Assembly (NCBI GenBank): GCA_910585765.1
Contig: CAJUES010000066.1
Coordinates: forward strand, 1 to 17,539
Direction of reading: 5' to 3'
DNA: 17,539 nucleotides
From: an uncultured Lachnospiraceae bacterium
Lineage (GTDB): Bacteria > Bacillota > Clostridia > Lachnospirales > Lachnospiraceae
The notes under the pieces were generated by a model, which was given only the letters and a program-made list of their open reading frames with translations, was not told where the DNA came from and made no database searches. The position numbers were made by a program, and so were the translations under genes. Positions 1 to 7,246 of this stretch are shown piece by piece (the first letter of the stretch is position 1; each line of letters starts with the position of its first letter).

Positions 1-65
1 AAGGGATCCGTGTAGCTTTTTGCGGGAATATATTGTATTTATAGTGAAAGGGGGAAATGAAATCT

Positions 66-593
66 ATGCATAGAGATAAAAATACGGCGTCCCTTTATGA
101 GGAGGTCATCAGGAGGAACTCGGAGACCGTGTACAGGCTGGCTTACGCTCTTGTCAGGACGCGGGCTGACGCGGATGACATTTACCAGGAGGTATTTCTG
201 CGCTATGTGCGCAAAACGCCTGCGTTTGACAGTGCGGAACATGAGAAGGCGTGGTTCATGCGGGTGACGATCAACTGCTGCAAGAATTTCTGGCGGTCGC
301 CGTGGATGCAGAGAAGGCGTGCGTTGGAGAGCGGCGCGCTGGAGAGGGAGGCATCGGAGGCGGACACATTCCGTGAGACATCGGACGGGGACCAGCTCTT
401 GATCGAGACAGTCAGGCGGCTGCCGGAGAAGTACCGTGCAGTCATTCATCTGTTTTATTACGAGGAGCTGTCTGTCGAGGAGATCGGGAGGATCACGGAT
501 TCAAAGGAGTCTACCGTGAGGACGCGTCTGACGAGGGCGAGGAGGGCGTTGAAGAGTCTGTTGAAGGAAGAAGGAGGGGATTTTCATGTTTAG
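66..593 (+). CDS. ECF-type sigma-70 family RNA polymerase sigma factor
   Basis: The protein is about 175 aa, typical for a group IV (ECF) sigma factor, which directs RNA polymerase to a small regulon in response to an envelope or stress signal. Region 2 is recognisable in the N-terminal half (YRLAYALVRTRADADDIYQE, the core-binding and -10-recognition helices). Region 4 is a helix-turn-helix near the C-terminus (RLPEKYRAVIHLFYYEELS, then a STVRTRLTRARRAL recognition helix). An in-frame ATG at 57 lies only 2 nt after the AAAGGGGG ribosome binding site (47-54), so ATG 66 (11-nt spacing) is preferred; the difference is three residues. The stop overlaps the next gene by 8 nt, implying translational coupling to its probable anti-sigma. 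The regulon and signal cannot be read from the sequence. Confidence 0.93.
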   Translation: MHRDKNTASLYEEVIRRNSETVYRLAYALVRTRADADDIYQEVFLRYVRKTPAFDSAEHEKAWFMRVTINCCKNFWRSPWMQRRRALESGALEREASEADTFRETSDGDQLLIETVRRLPEKYRAVIHLFYYEELSVEEIGRITDSKESTVRTRLTRARRALKSLLKEEGGDFHV

Positions 594-1671
594 AGAGATA
601 TATAAAAATGCGTACGACAAGATCACACCGCCACCGGAGCTTGTGGCTGATACGATCAGTAAGGCAGGGGCGGGAGGCAGGGTATCTGTCAGGCACCGAT
701 TTGCCGTCCGGTCGTCACTTGCTGCGGCTGCTGCGGTGCTGTGTCTCGTGATGGCAGTGCCGGTCTGTGCGGCACACATTCCGGCTTTTTATCAGATCGT
801 GGAGTTCATTTCTCCTGCGATCGCGGACCGCCTTGTGCCGATCGAGAAGAGCTGCACCAGCAAGGGGATCACGATGCAGGTGGAAGCCATCGATATAGAG
901 GGGAATGAGGCGGACATCATCCTGTCACTGCAGGACGCGGAGGGAAGCGGGCAGGATCTGGTGCACGGCGTGATGGATCTGAATGACAGTTATGGGCTGT
1001 CCGATTACACAAATGACAGCGTGATCGGGGGCTGCCGTTTCCTGACATACGAGGAGGCGGAGGACAAGGCGTATTTTCAGGTGATGGTCCAGGCGGACAG
1101 CGCGTTTCAGTCGGATAAGCTCCAGTTCTGGGTGAACTCTGTCCTGTGCAATAAATACGAGGAGACGAAGGACGTTGACCTGTCAGGGATCGTTCGCGAG
1201 GCAAAGACAAAAGCAGTGATGCTGAGCGGTGGCGGTGGTCTCCTTCTCCTGGAGGAGGAGAAGCTGCCGGATTCCCTGAAGGAGATTCCGGGGACGCAGG
1301 AGGATCCCAGATCAGGAGCGAACGTGCTGGATCTGATGAGCGTTTCGGACTGTGCGGCTGACGATTTTACCGTGACGGGCATCGCGTACATGGATGGCGC
1401 GCTGCGCGTGCAGGTGTGCATGGGGGACAACCTGGAGTCGGACCGGCATGTGGAGTTGTTTCTGCGGGATCGGGACGGAAACGAGCGGTACGAGGATCGC
1501 AGCGTGAGCTGGGATGAGATGGTCGGCGATACCAGATACCAGATGTATGAGTACTGGTTTCTGGAGGATATCACAGACATCGCAGACTATTCTATGTACG
1601 GTATTTTCCACTACTCGGGTGACTTTGTGGAGGGACCATGGCATGTCACATTCCGCGTGGAGGGGGATTGA
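586..1671 (+). CDS. DUF4179-type membrane protein, probable anti-sigma factor
   Basis: 361 aa. A short cytoplasmic N-terminus (about residues 1-42) precedes one hydrophobic segment (about 43-63, SSLAAAAAVLCLVMAVPVCA), followed by a large extracytoplasmic domain of about 295 residues. This layout, and the N-terminal extracytoplasmic sequence, match DUF4179 proteins, which in clostridia and bacilli are commonly encoded directly after an ECF sigma gene and are thought to hold it inactive at the membrane. The start is supported by AAGGAGGGG at 571-579 with 6-nt spacing and by the 8-nt overlap with the sigma gene. The domain-of-unknown-function assignment is recognition by eye; the anti-sigma role is inferred from gene order and topology. 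The region before the TM is short and lacks an obvious zinc-binding HxxxCxxC (ZAS) motif. Confidence 0.82.
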   Translation: MFREIYKNAYDKITPPPELVADTISKAGAGGRVSVRHRFAVRSSLAAAAAVLCLVMAVPVCAAHIPAFYQIVEFISPAIADRLVPIEKSCTSKGITMQVEAIDIEGNEADIILSLQDAEGSGQDLVHGVMDLNDSYGLSDYTNDSVIGGCRFLTYEEAEDKAYFQVMVQADSAFQSDKLQFWVNSVLCNKYEETKDVDLSGIVREAKTKAVMLSGGGGLLLLEEEKLPDSLKEIPGTQEDPRSGANVLDLMSVSDCAADDFTVTGIAYMDGALRVQVCMGDNLESDRHVELFLRDRDGNERYEDRSVSWDEMVGDTRYQMYEYWFLEDITDIADYSMYGIFHYSGDFVEGPWHVTFRVEGD

Positions 1672-1695
1672 CAGATGACGAGATTGTGGTAAAAT
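1668..1695 (+). promoter_or_regulatory. Strong sigma-A promoter, extended -10
   Basis: TTGACA (1668-1673, perfect -35), 16-bp spacer, then TAAAAT (1690-1695) preceded by TGG, giving an extended -10. The -35 overlaps the stop codon of the DUF4179 gene. Transcription would start near 1702 and run into the AT-rich region before the MFS gene. Confidence 0.6.
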
Positions 1696-1700
1696 AATGA

Positions 1701-1735
1701 TAAATTAAAATGAATTAAAATGAATTAAAATAAAT
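1701..1735 (+). repeat. Short AT-rich tandem repeat, 10-bp unit
   Basis: About three and a half copies of a 10-bp unit close to AATTAAAATG lie head to tail. They sit at and just after the expected start of transcription from the 1668-1695 promoter. The unit is about one helical turn, so the tract could be bent DNA or an UP-like or regulator-binding element; nothing in the sequence decides between these. Confidence 0.7.
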
Positions 1736-1754
1736 TTTGAAGGGAGGGTGCAGT

Positions 1755-1883
1755 ATGGACGGATTGGGCTACGTACCTGTTTGCAGCAGCAGTTCCATGT
1801 CAAAAACGTGCAAAGATCACGTTTACGGGATTACTGCGCCCTTTTTTCGGTATTGCGATTGTATTTTGCCGATCAGCTAAGAC
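1755..1883 (+). CDS. Possible small ORF, 42 aa, unknown
   Basis: ATG 1755 is preceded by GGGAGGG (1742-1748) at a good distance and lies about 50 nt downstream of a strong promoter. It reads 42 codons to TAA. The peptide is rich in Ser and Cys (four Cys, including a CDC near the end) and has no obvious signal peptide or long hydrophobic stretch. I do not recognise it. A competing longer frame (GTG 1748 to 2224) overlaps it and has unconvincing composition. The transcript may instead be a leader or a noncoding RNA. Support is ribosome binding site plus promoter only. Confidence 0.25.
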
Positions 1884-2172
1884 GAAACGGCTTGGGTCGC
1901 ACGAACACTTTTCACTCAGACAGAAAGTTGAGTTGTGAGCTGTTTTTTGCTGATCCATATGAAATAAAAAAATACAAAAATGCAAAACGTACAAAAAAGG
2001 AAGTGCGAGATACCGCAGTGATCCCAGAACAGTTTGACCAGTATGTGAGATACAGGCCGGGCTGTTTTTATTATGTGCGAGCGAGCGGAAGAGATCCGCA
2101 GTCCGTGCATGGATTGGAGCATTTTTTATGCTTTATGATAAAGAAAATGATTAGGATAAAGAGGGATTACAG
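1884..2172. other. Gene-poor AT-rich interval upstream of the MFS gene
   Basis: No convincing reading frame on either strand. The longest frame (GTG 1748 to 2224) is basic, lacks recognisable motifs and runs into the MFS gene out of phase, so it is not called. A small 5-bp hairpin (GCGGA 2085-2089 with TCCGC 2095-2099) is present. A TATGAT box at 2134-2139 could be the -10 of a promoter for the MFS gene, but no good -35 pairs with it. The interval is clearly more AT-rich than its neighbours and may be the leader of the MFS transcript or the remains of a decayed gene. Confidence 0.4.
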
Positions 2173-3396
2173 ATGGCAGGTTATACAAAAAATCAGAAAA
2201 AATATCAGACAGAGAATAAGTTGACAGACAGGTTGCGGAAAAATATCGTGTTGGACTACATCACCACATTTGTGACGAACCTGAATATGCAGAGTTCCAT
2301 ATGGGTGCTGTATCTGGCGTACTGCGGGCTGAATCTGGCGCAGATCGGCCTTGTGGAAGGGATCTATCACGCGACCAGCATCGTGTTCGAGATTCCTTCC
2401 GGGGCGGTGGCGGATCTGATCGGCAGGAAAAAGAGCATGATCCTGAGCAAGATCTGCATCGCGGTATCGTGCGTCATCATGCTCTTTTCGAGGAGTTTCT
2501 GGCTGTTCGCGCTGGGGTTTGCGATCCAGTCGCTGGGGAATAACCTCAATTCCGGGTCGGAGGAGGCGCTGGTATTTGACAGCATGAAGTACGCCGGGCA
2601 GGAGGGGCAGTATATGCGCGTGTGCGGCAGGCTGAACATGATCGTCGAGTTGTCACAGGGCATCGCGACGGTCGCGGGCGGCATTCTCGCAGAGTTCTCT
2701 TATTTCTGGTGCTACAGCGCGTGCGTGGTGATCGCGGCGCTTGCACTGGTCCCGGTCCTTTGGATGACAGAGGCGCCCTGCACCGATGCAAAAAGCGGTT
2801 CTAAGTCAGTCAGGGAAGTGGTGAGCGTGCATTTTGAGACATGCTTTGAGATCCTCCGGTCAGAGCGCCGCATTTTGAATATCATTGTCTATTATTCCAC
2901 AGTGTTTGCGGCGCAGACCGTGCTGTTTTTTTACAGCCAGCAATATTTTTATGAGCTGGGGTACAACAAGGTCGGGATCAGCCTGATCATGCTGGTCGTG
3001 GGCGGTGTCTCCTGTGCCGGGGCAGTCACGAGCGAGCGGTTTTTTGCGAGATTCGGCACAGAGATCGGCGGGATCGGTGCCCTTGTCATCGCCGCTTCCT
3101 TTCTGGCATACGGCTTTCACAATACGATTGTGTCGGTCGCAGCCCTGGCTGCCGCGAACTTCTTTAACTCGGTGCTCTATCCCGTGCAGTCGGAGCAGCT
3201 CAACTGCCTGATCCCGTCGGGACAGCGCGCGACGCTGATCTCTGTGAACAGTATGTTCTTTTCGATCGCTATGATCCTGGTGTTTCCGCTTGCGGGCGCG
3301 CTGGCTGACGTGTGCGGACTCACGACAGTCCTTGTGGGGATCGGGGTCGGGCTGGCGGTGTTCACGGCTGCCTGGAATAAGGAAGTAGAAAAATAG
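2173..3396 (+). CDS. Major facilitator superfamily (MFS) transporter
   Basis: 407 aa with about 12 hydrophobic segments, the usual MFS size. The cytoplasmic loop after TM2 carries the MFS motif A in the form GAVADLIGRKKSM (about residues 77-89). The following GSEEALVFDS segment is common in the drug-export-like MFS branch. It probably exports a small molecule using the proton gradient; the substrate cannot be inferred. GAGGG at 2161-2165 lies 7 nt before ATG 2173. It stands alone: no gene in the same transcript upstream is certain, and argC downstream has its own promoter. It could belong to a macrolide or multidrug efflux subgroup, but this was not resolved. Confidence 0.88.
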   Translation: MAGYTKNQKKYQTENKLTDRLRKNIVLDYITTFVTNLNMQSSIWVLYLAYCGLNLAQIGLVEGIYHATSIVFEIPSGAVADLIGRKKSMILSKICIAVSCVIMLFSRSFWLFALGFAIQSLGNNLNSGSEEALVFDSMKYAGQEGQYMRVCGRLNMIVELSQGIATVAGGILAEFSYFWCYSACVVIAALALVPVLWMTEAPCTDAKSGSKSVREVVSVHFETCFEILRSERRILNIIVYYSTVFAAQTVLFFYSQQYFYELGYNKVGISLIMLVVGGVSCAGAVTSERFFARFGTEIGGIGALVIAASFLAYGFHNTIVSVAALAAANFFNSVLYPVQSEQLNCLIPSGQRATLISVNSMFFSIAMILVFPLAGALADVCGLTTVLVGIGVGLAVFTAAWNKEVEK

Positions 3397-3404
3397 ACTT
3401 CTAT

Positions 3405-3433
3405 TTGACTTTTCGATATAATCGACTTATGAT
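3405..3433 (+). promoter_or_regulatory. Sigma-A promoter for argC-rsmF
   Basis: TTGACT (3405-3410), 17-bp spacer, TATGAT (3428-3433). It is 37 nt upstream of the argC start and just after the MFS stop, so argC is not dependent on MFS transcription. A good ribosome binding site (AGAGGAG, 3456-3462) follows. Confidence 0.75.
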
Positions 3434-3469
3434 TAGTTATATTGAATATGATGACAGAGGAGAATCCAT

Positions 3470-4414
3470 ATGAAAAAGGTTTTTATCGATGGAAGTGAAG
3501 GGACAACAGGTCTGCGCATCTTTGAGCGCTTTGAGGGAAGGGACGATATCGAGATCCTAAAGATCCCGTCCGGGTTGAGGAAGGATCCGGCGGAGATCAG
3601 AAAATACATCAACGCGTCGGATATCACATTTCTCTGCCTGCCGGATGCGGCGGCGAGGGAGGCGGTGGCGATGGTCGAGAACGACAGCACGATCATCATC
3701 GATACGTCGACGGCACACCGCACGGAACCGGGCTGGGCGTACGGCTACCCGGAGCTTTCCGCGGCGCATCGCGAGGCGGTCAGGAACGGAAAGCGGATCG
3801 CGGTGCCCGGCTGCTATGCGACAGGCTTTGTCACGATCGCGTATCCGATGATCGCGGAGGGCATCCTGCCAAAAGATTATCCGGTGGCGGCGTTTGCGAT
3901 GTCCGGCTACAGCGGGGCGGGCAAGAAGACGATCGCGGTGTACGAGGCGGACGGGAGGGACAGGGAGCTCGACGCGCCGAGGGCGTACGCGCTCGGTCAG
4001 AATCATAAACATCTAAAGGAGATGCAGAGGATCACAGGGCTTGAAAAGGCACCGCTGTTCTCGCCGCTGATCTGCGACTATTACAGCGGCATGGTGGTGA
4101 CGCTGCAGTTCTACACGGATCTGCTGAGGGACAAGCCGGCGCCGGAACAGGTGCACGCGATGTTTGCCAAATACTTTGACGGCGAGCAGTTTGTCAGGGT
4201 GATGCCTTTTGGAAAGGAGACCGAGTACAACGGATTCCTGGCGGGAAATACGTGCGCCGGCTGGGACGGCATCGAAGTCTATGTGACAGGAAATGAGGAC
4301 AGGCTGCTTGTCAGCACGCGCTTTGACAATCTCGGAAAGGGCGCGTCGGGGGCAGCGGTGCAGTGCCTCAATATCATTCTTGGGTGCGAGGAGAGCAAGG
4401 GATTAGTATTATGA
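3470..4414 (+). CDS. argC: N-acetyl-gamma-glutamyl-phosphate reductase, type 2
   Basis: 314 aa. ArgC reduces N-acetyl-glutamyl-5-phosphate to the semialdehyde with NADPH, the third step of arginine (ornithine) synthesis. The N-terminus has the nucleotide-binding GSEGTTG loop (residues 8-14). The catalytic cysteine is in VPGCYATG (Cys115). A SGYSGAGKK segment (about 145-153) and an ALGQNHKHLKE segment (about 174-184) with the likely catalytic His follow. The length and these motifs fit the shorter type-2 ArgC rather than the roughly 345-aa type 1. No other arginine gene (argJ, argB, argD, argF) is in the window, so it must work with enzymes encoded elsewhere. It is followed by an rRNA methyltransferase through an ATGA stop/start overlap. 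Confidence 0.93.
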   Translation: MKKVFIDGSEGTTGLRIFERFEGRDDIEILKIPSGLRKDPAEIRKYINASDITFLCLPDAAAREAVAMVENDSTIIIDTSTAHRTEPGWAYGYPELSAAHREAVRNGKRIAVPGCYATGFVTIAYPMIAEGILPKDYPVAAFAMSGYSGAGKKTIAVYEADGRDRELDAPRAYALGQNHKHLKEMQRITGLEKAPLFSPLICDYYSGMVVTLQFYTDLLRDKPAPEQVHAMFAKYFDGEQFVRVMPFGKETEYNGFLAGNTCAGWDGIEVYVTGNEDRLLVSTRFDNLGKGASGAAVQCLNIILGCEESKGLVL

Positions 4415-5865
4415 TTGAATTACCACAGGATTTCAGGATTCGGATGCAGGATATGCTCGGGGAGGCATATCCTGCTTTCCTGCGTAGTTATGAGGAGAAA
4501 AAGGTTCAGGCGCTGCGGGTGAACGCGCTGAAGGGCACGGCAGAGGAATTGCTGCGCAAGATGCCCGATGCCGGTCTGAGCGCCGTCGCGTGGGAGAAAA
4601 ACGGATTTTATTACAACAGTGAGGACAGTGACCTTGCGCCGGGAAAGCATCCGCTCCACGAGGCGGGCGCTTACTATATACAGGAGCCGAGCGCGATGGC
4701 GCCGGCAGCATACCTGGAGGCGGAGCCGGGGGAGCGGGTGCTTGATTTGTGTGCGGCGCCCGGAGGGAAATCGACGCAGATCGCTTCCTGCATGCAGCAT
4801 GAGGGGCTCCTCGTGTGCAATGAGATCCATGCGGCGCGGGCGAAGATCCTCTCCGAGAATGTGGAGCGCATGGGGATCCGGAATGCTCTTGTCACCAACG
4901 AGACGCCGCAGCGCCTGTCGGAGGTGTTCGGCGGGTATTTTGACCGCATTCTGGTGGATGCGCCCTGTTCCGGCGAGGGGATGTTCCGCAAGAACGAGGA
5001 GGCGTGCGGCGAGTGGAGTTCGGAAAATGTCCGGCTCTGTGCGGACAGGCAGGACGAGATCCTGGACCGTGCAGATGAGATGCTCCGCCCAGGCGGGCGG
5101 CTTGTGTACTCGACCTGCACTTTTGCGCCCGCTGAGAACGAGGGGAGCATCGCGCGCTTTCTGGCGCGCCATCGGGATTATCGGATCCTGGAAGTCCACA
5201 AGCATGACGGAATGTCGGACGGCGTTCCGGCGTGGGCGTGTTATGAGGATAAAACGCCAGGTGACGTTGATACGGCGGTGAGGGAACGCTGTGACAGCGA
5301 CGATACGGAAGCGTTGAAGCGCACGATCAGGCTTTTTCCGCATCTGGTGCGCGGGGAGGGGCATTACCTTGCCGTGCTGCAGAAGCAGGGCGAAGTGCCG
5401 GACGGATTTCGGGGATTTGCGGCAAACGGGCTGCAGAGGGGGATCTGTGCAAAAGAGGTGAAGGAGTACCTGCAGTTCCAGCAGGAGACATTGAACATAG
5501 ACCTGACGGCGGACGCGCAGGACTGCCTGCTGAGATTCGGCGAGCAGCTGTACCGGATGCCGAAGGACATGCCGTCGATCAAGGGGCTGAGAGTGCTGCG
5601 GGCGGGACTGCACCTCGGAACGCTCCGGAAAAACCGCTTTGAGCCGTCTCACGCGCTGGCGCTGACCCTGAAAAAGGAGGCGGCAAAACGGTCTGTGGAG
5701 CTGACAGACGCGCAGGCAAAAGCGTATCTGGGCGGAATGACTCTGGATTGTGACGGGGAAAAAGGATGGTATCTGATGACGTACCAGGGGTACAGTATCG
5801 GCTGGGGAAAGCTGGCGGGGCAGATCATGAAGAACCATTACCCCAGAGGATTGCGGAAAGTGTGA
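4411..5865 (+). CDS. rsmF: 16S rRNA cytosine-C5 methyltransferase, RsmF-like
   Basis: 484 aa from ATG 4411. This start overlaps the argC stop as ATGA and has AAGGGA (4397-4402) 8 nt before it; a GTG at 4363 is in frame but lies deep inside argC. It belongs to the NOL1/NOP2/Sun (RsmB/RsmF) family, which uses S-adenosylmethionine to make 5-methylcytosine in rRNA. Visible motifs: SAM-binding DLCAAPGGKS (112-121), motif IV VDAPCSGEGMFRKN with Cys186, and motif VI STCTFAPAENEG with the catalytic Cys236. The C-terminus ends in a GWGKLAGQIMKNHYPRGLR segment typical of the RsmF-type PUA-like tail. The family call is firm; the exact target base is inferred. Co-transcription with argC looks incidental to function. 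Confidence 0.92.
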   Translation: MIELPQDFRIRMQDMLGEAYPAFLRSYEEKKVQALRVNALKGTAEELLRKMPDAGLSAVAWEKNGFYYNSEDSDLAPGKHPLHEAGAYYIQEPSAMAPAAYLEAEPGERVLDLCAAPGGKSTQIASCMQHEGLLVCNEIHAARAKILSENVERMGIRNALVTNETPQRLSEVFGGYFDRILVDAPCSGEGMFRKNEEACGEWSSENVRLCADRQDEILDRADEMLRPGGRLVYSTCTFAPAENEGSIARFLARHRDYRILEVHKHDGMSDGVPAWACYEDKTPGDVDTAVRERCDSDDTEALKRTIRLFPHLVRGEGHYLAVLQKQGEVPDGFRGFAANGLQRGICAKEVKEYLQFQQETLNIDLTADAQDCLLRFGEQLYRMPKDMPSIKGLRVLRAGLHLGTLRKNRFEPSHALALTLKKEAAKRSVELTDAQAKAYLGGMTLDCDGEKGWYLMTYQGYSIGWGKLAGQIMKNHYPRGLRKV

Positions 5866-5893
5866 AAACTTTGTATTGGAAAGCGTGGAATAA

Positions 5894-7246
5894 ATGAAAA
5901 CATCAAAAACTGCTCTAAATCTCACCGAGGGCAGACCGGTGAAACTGATCCTGCTGTTTGCGATCCCGGTGTTTCTGGGCAATCTGTTCCAGATCTGCTA
6001 CAGCCTTGTCGACACCAAGATCGTGGGAAGGATCCTGGGGGAGACGGCGCTGGCGGCTGTGGGCTCGGTGTCCATCTTATATACACTGCTCACTGGATTC
6101 TTTAACGGGCTGAGCCTTGGTTTCAGCGTGCTGACGGCGCGCTTTTACGGAAGCGGTGAGGAAAAGAAACTAAAGGAGAATGTGGCGGTCGCGGTCGCGC
6201 TGGGGTTTCTCACTGCTGCCGTGGTCATCACGGCGGTCGCCGTCTTTATCCGCCCGATCCTGTCCTTGCTGAATGTGCCGCAGCAGCAGATGGACATGGC
6301 ACTGTCCTACATCACGCTGCTGGTGTGGGGCATGTTCGTGACGCTGGCGTACAACCTTTGTGCGAACACGCTGCGCGCGATCGGCGACTCGCTCACGCCG
6401 CTGGTCTTTCTGGTGATCGCGGCGCTGACAAATGTCGCGCTGGATTATCTGTTTATCCTGGTCTTTGGCATGGGCGTGCGCGGCGCGGCGGTGGCAACGC
6501 TCGTCTCGCAGCTGCTGTCGGTGGCGCTCTGTCTGATCCGGATCCGCCACGGTTTTCCGATACTGCACATCGCGAGGGAGCACTTTGTGTTCTCGAGGGA
6601 CAGGGTGGTCTCGCTGTACCAGAGCGGGCTGTCGATGGGGCTGATGTCAAGCCTTGTGAACTTTGGCTCGCTGGTGCTGCAGAGCGGCATCAACCAGCTG
6701 GGGACGAACATTATCGTGGCGCACACTGCGGCGCGCAAGATGTTTGAGATCTGGGGACTGCCGGTGAGCGTGCTCGGCTCCTCGATGGCGACTTACTGCG
6801 GACAGAATTACGGTGCGGGCAGATATGACAGGATCCGGCAGGGGATGAAGAGCGTGCTCCTGATCGGCGCTGCCTGGGACGGGATCGTCTTTGTCCTTGC
6901 GCACACCGTCTCCCCGTATCTGATCCGTTTCATCACCAGCTCGGACAACGAGGAGATCATCTACTGGGGGACGACGTACCTCAGGGTGGATATGTCCTTT
7001 CTGCTCGTGTGCCTGTTTATCGTGATACTCAGAAACTGCATGCAGGGCTTTGGGGATTACAGGACACCGATCGTGTCAAGCTTTATCGAACTTGTGGGAA
7101 AACTGGTGTTTACGTTTGTGTTTGTGGGCATGTTCGGATACTGGGGGATCATATGGACGGAGCCGGTGATCTGGTTTGTGATGGTGATACCGCTGGTCGT
7201 TATGACGCTCAGGAATCCGGTCATGAAAAAAAGGGAGGATCTGTAG
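5894..7246 (+). CDS. MATE family efflux transporter (first of tandem pair)
   Basis: 450 aa, about 12 membrane helices arranged as two similar six-helix halves, the standard MATE architecture for export of cationic drugs or other small molecules driven by Na+ or H+. The N-terminus has the family pattern EGRPVKLILLFAIPVFLGN, then a VDTKIVGRILGETALAAVG stretch. The ribosome binding site before ATG 5894 is poor, and the gap to the preceding rRNA methyltransferase is only 28 nt. This suggests read-through transcription and relatively weak initiation. The last codon abuts the start of the second MATE gene. Substrate unknown. Confidence 0.9.
   Translation: MKTSKTALNLTEGRPVKLILLFAIPVFLGNLFQICYSLVDTKIVGRILGETALAAVGSVSILYTLLTGFFNGLSLGFSVLTARFYGSGEEKKLKENVAVAVALGFLTAAVVITAVAVFIRPILSLLNVPQQQMDMALSYITLLVWGMFVTLAYNLCANTLRAIGDSLTPLVFLVIAALTNVALDYLFILVFGMGVRGAAVATLVSQLLSVALCLIRIRHGFPILHIAREHFVFSRDRVVSLYQSGLSMGLMSSLVNFGSLVLQSGINQLGTNIIVAHTAARKMFEIWGLPVSVLGSSMATYCGQNYGAGRYDRIRQGMKSVLLIGAAWDGIVFVLAHTVSPYLIRFITSSDNEEIIYWGTTYLRVDMSFLLVCLFIVILRNCMQGFGDYRTPIVSSFIELVGKLVFTFVFVGMFGYWGIIWTEPVIWFVMVIPLVVMTLRNPVMKKREDL

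Noticed and set aside
20..45. Promoter for the first ECF sigma gene (TTGCGG with TATAGT)
   Set aside because: The spacer is only 14 bp and no better pair is visible; the true promoter may lie upstream of the window.
3421..3460. Possible ArgR operator near the argC promoter (TGAAT half site around 3443)
   Set aside because: Only one half site matches; the second half diverges from the ARG-box consensus.
4420..5982. A 520-codon open frame on the - strand opposite the RsmF-like gene
   Set aside because: Same reason: low-complexity Arg/Leu/Gln/His composition, while the + strand frame has all catalytic motifs of the methyltransferase family.
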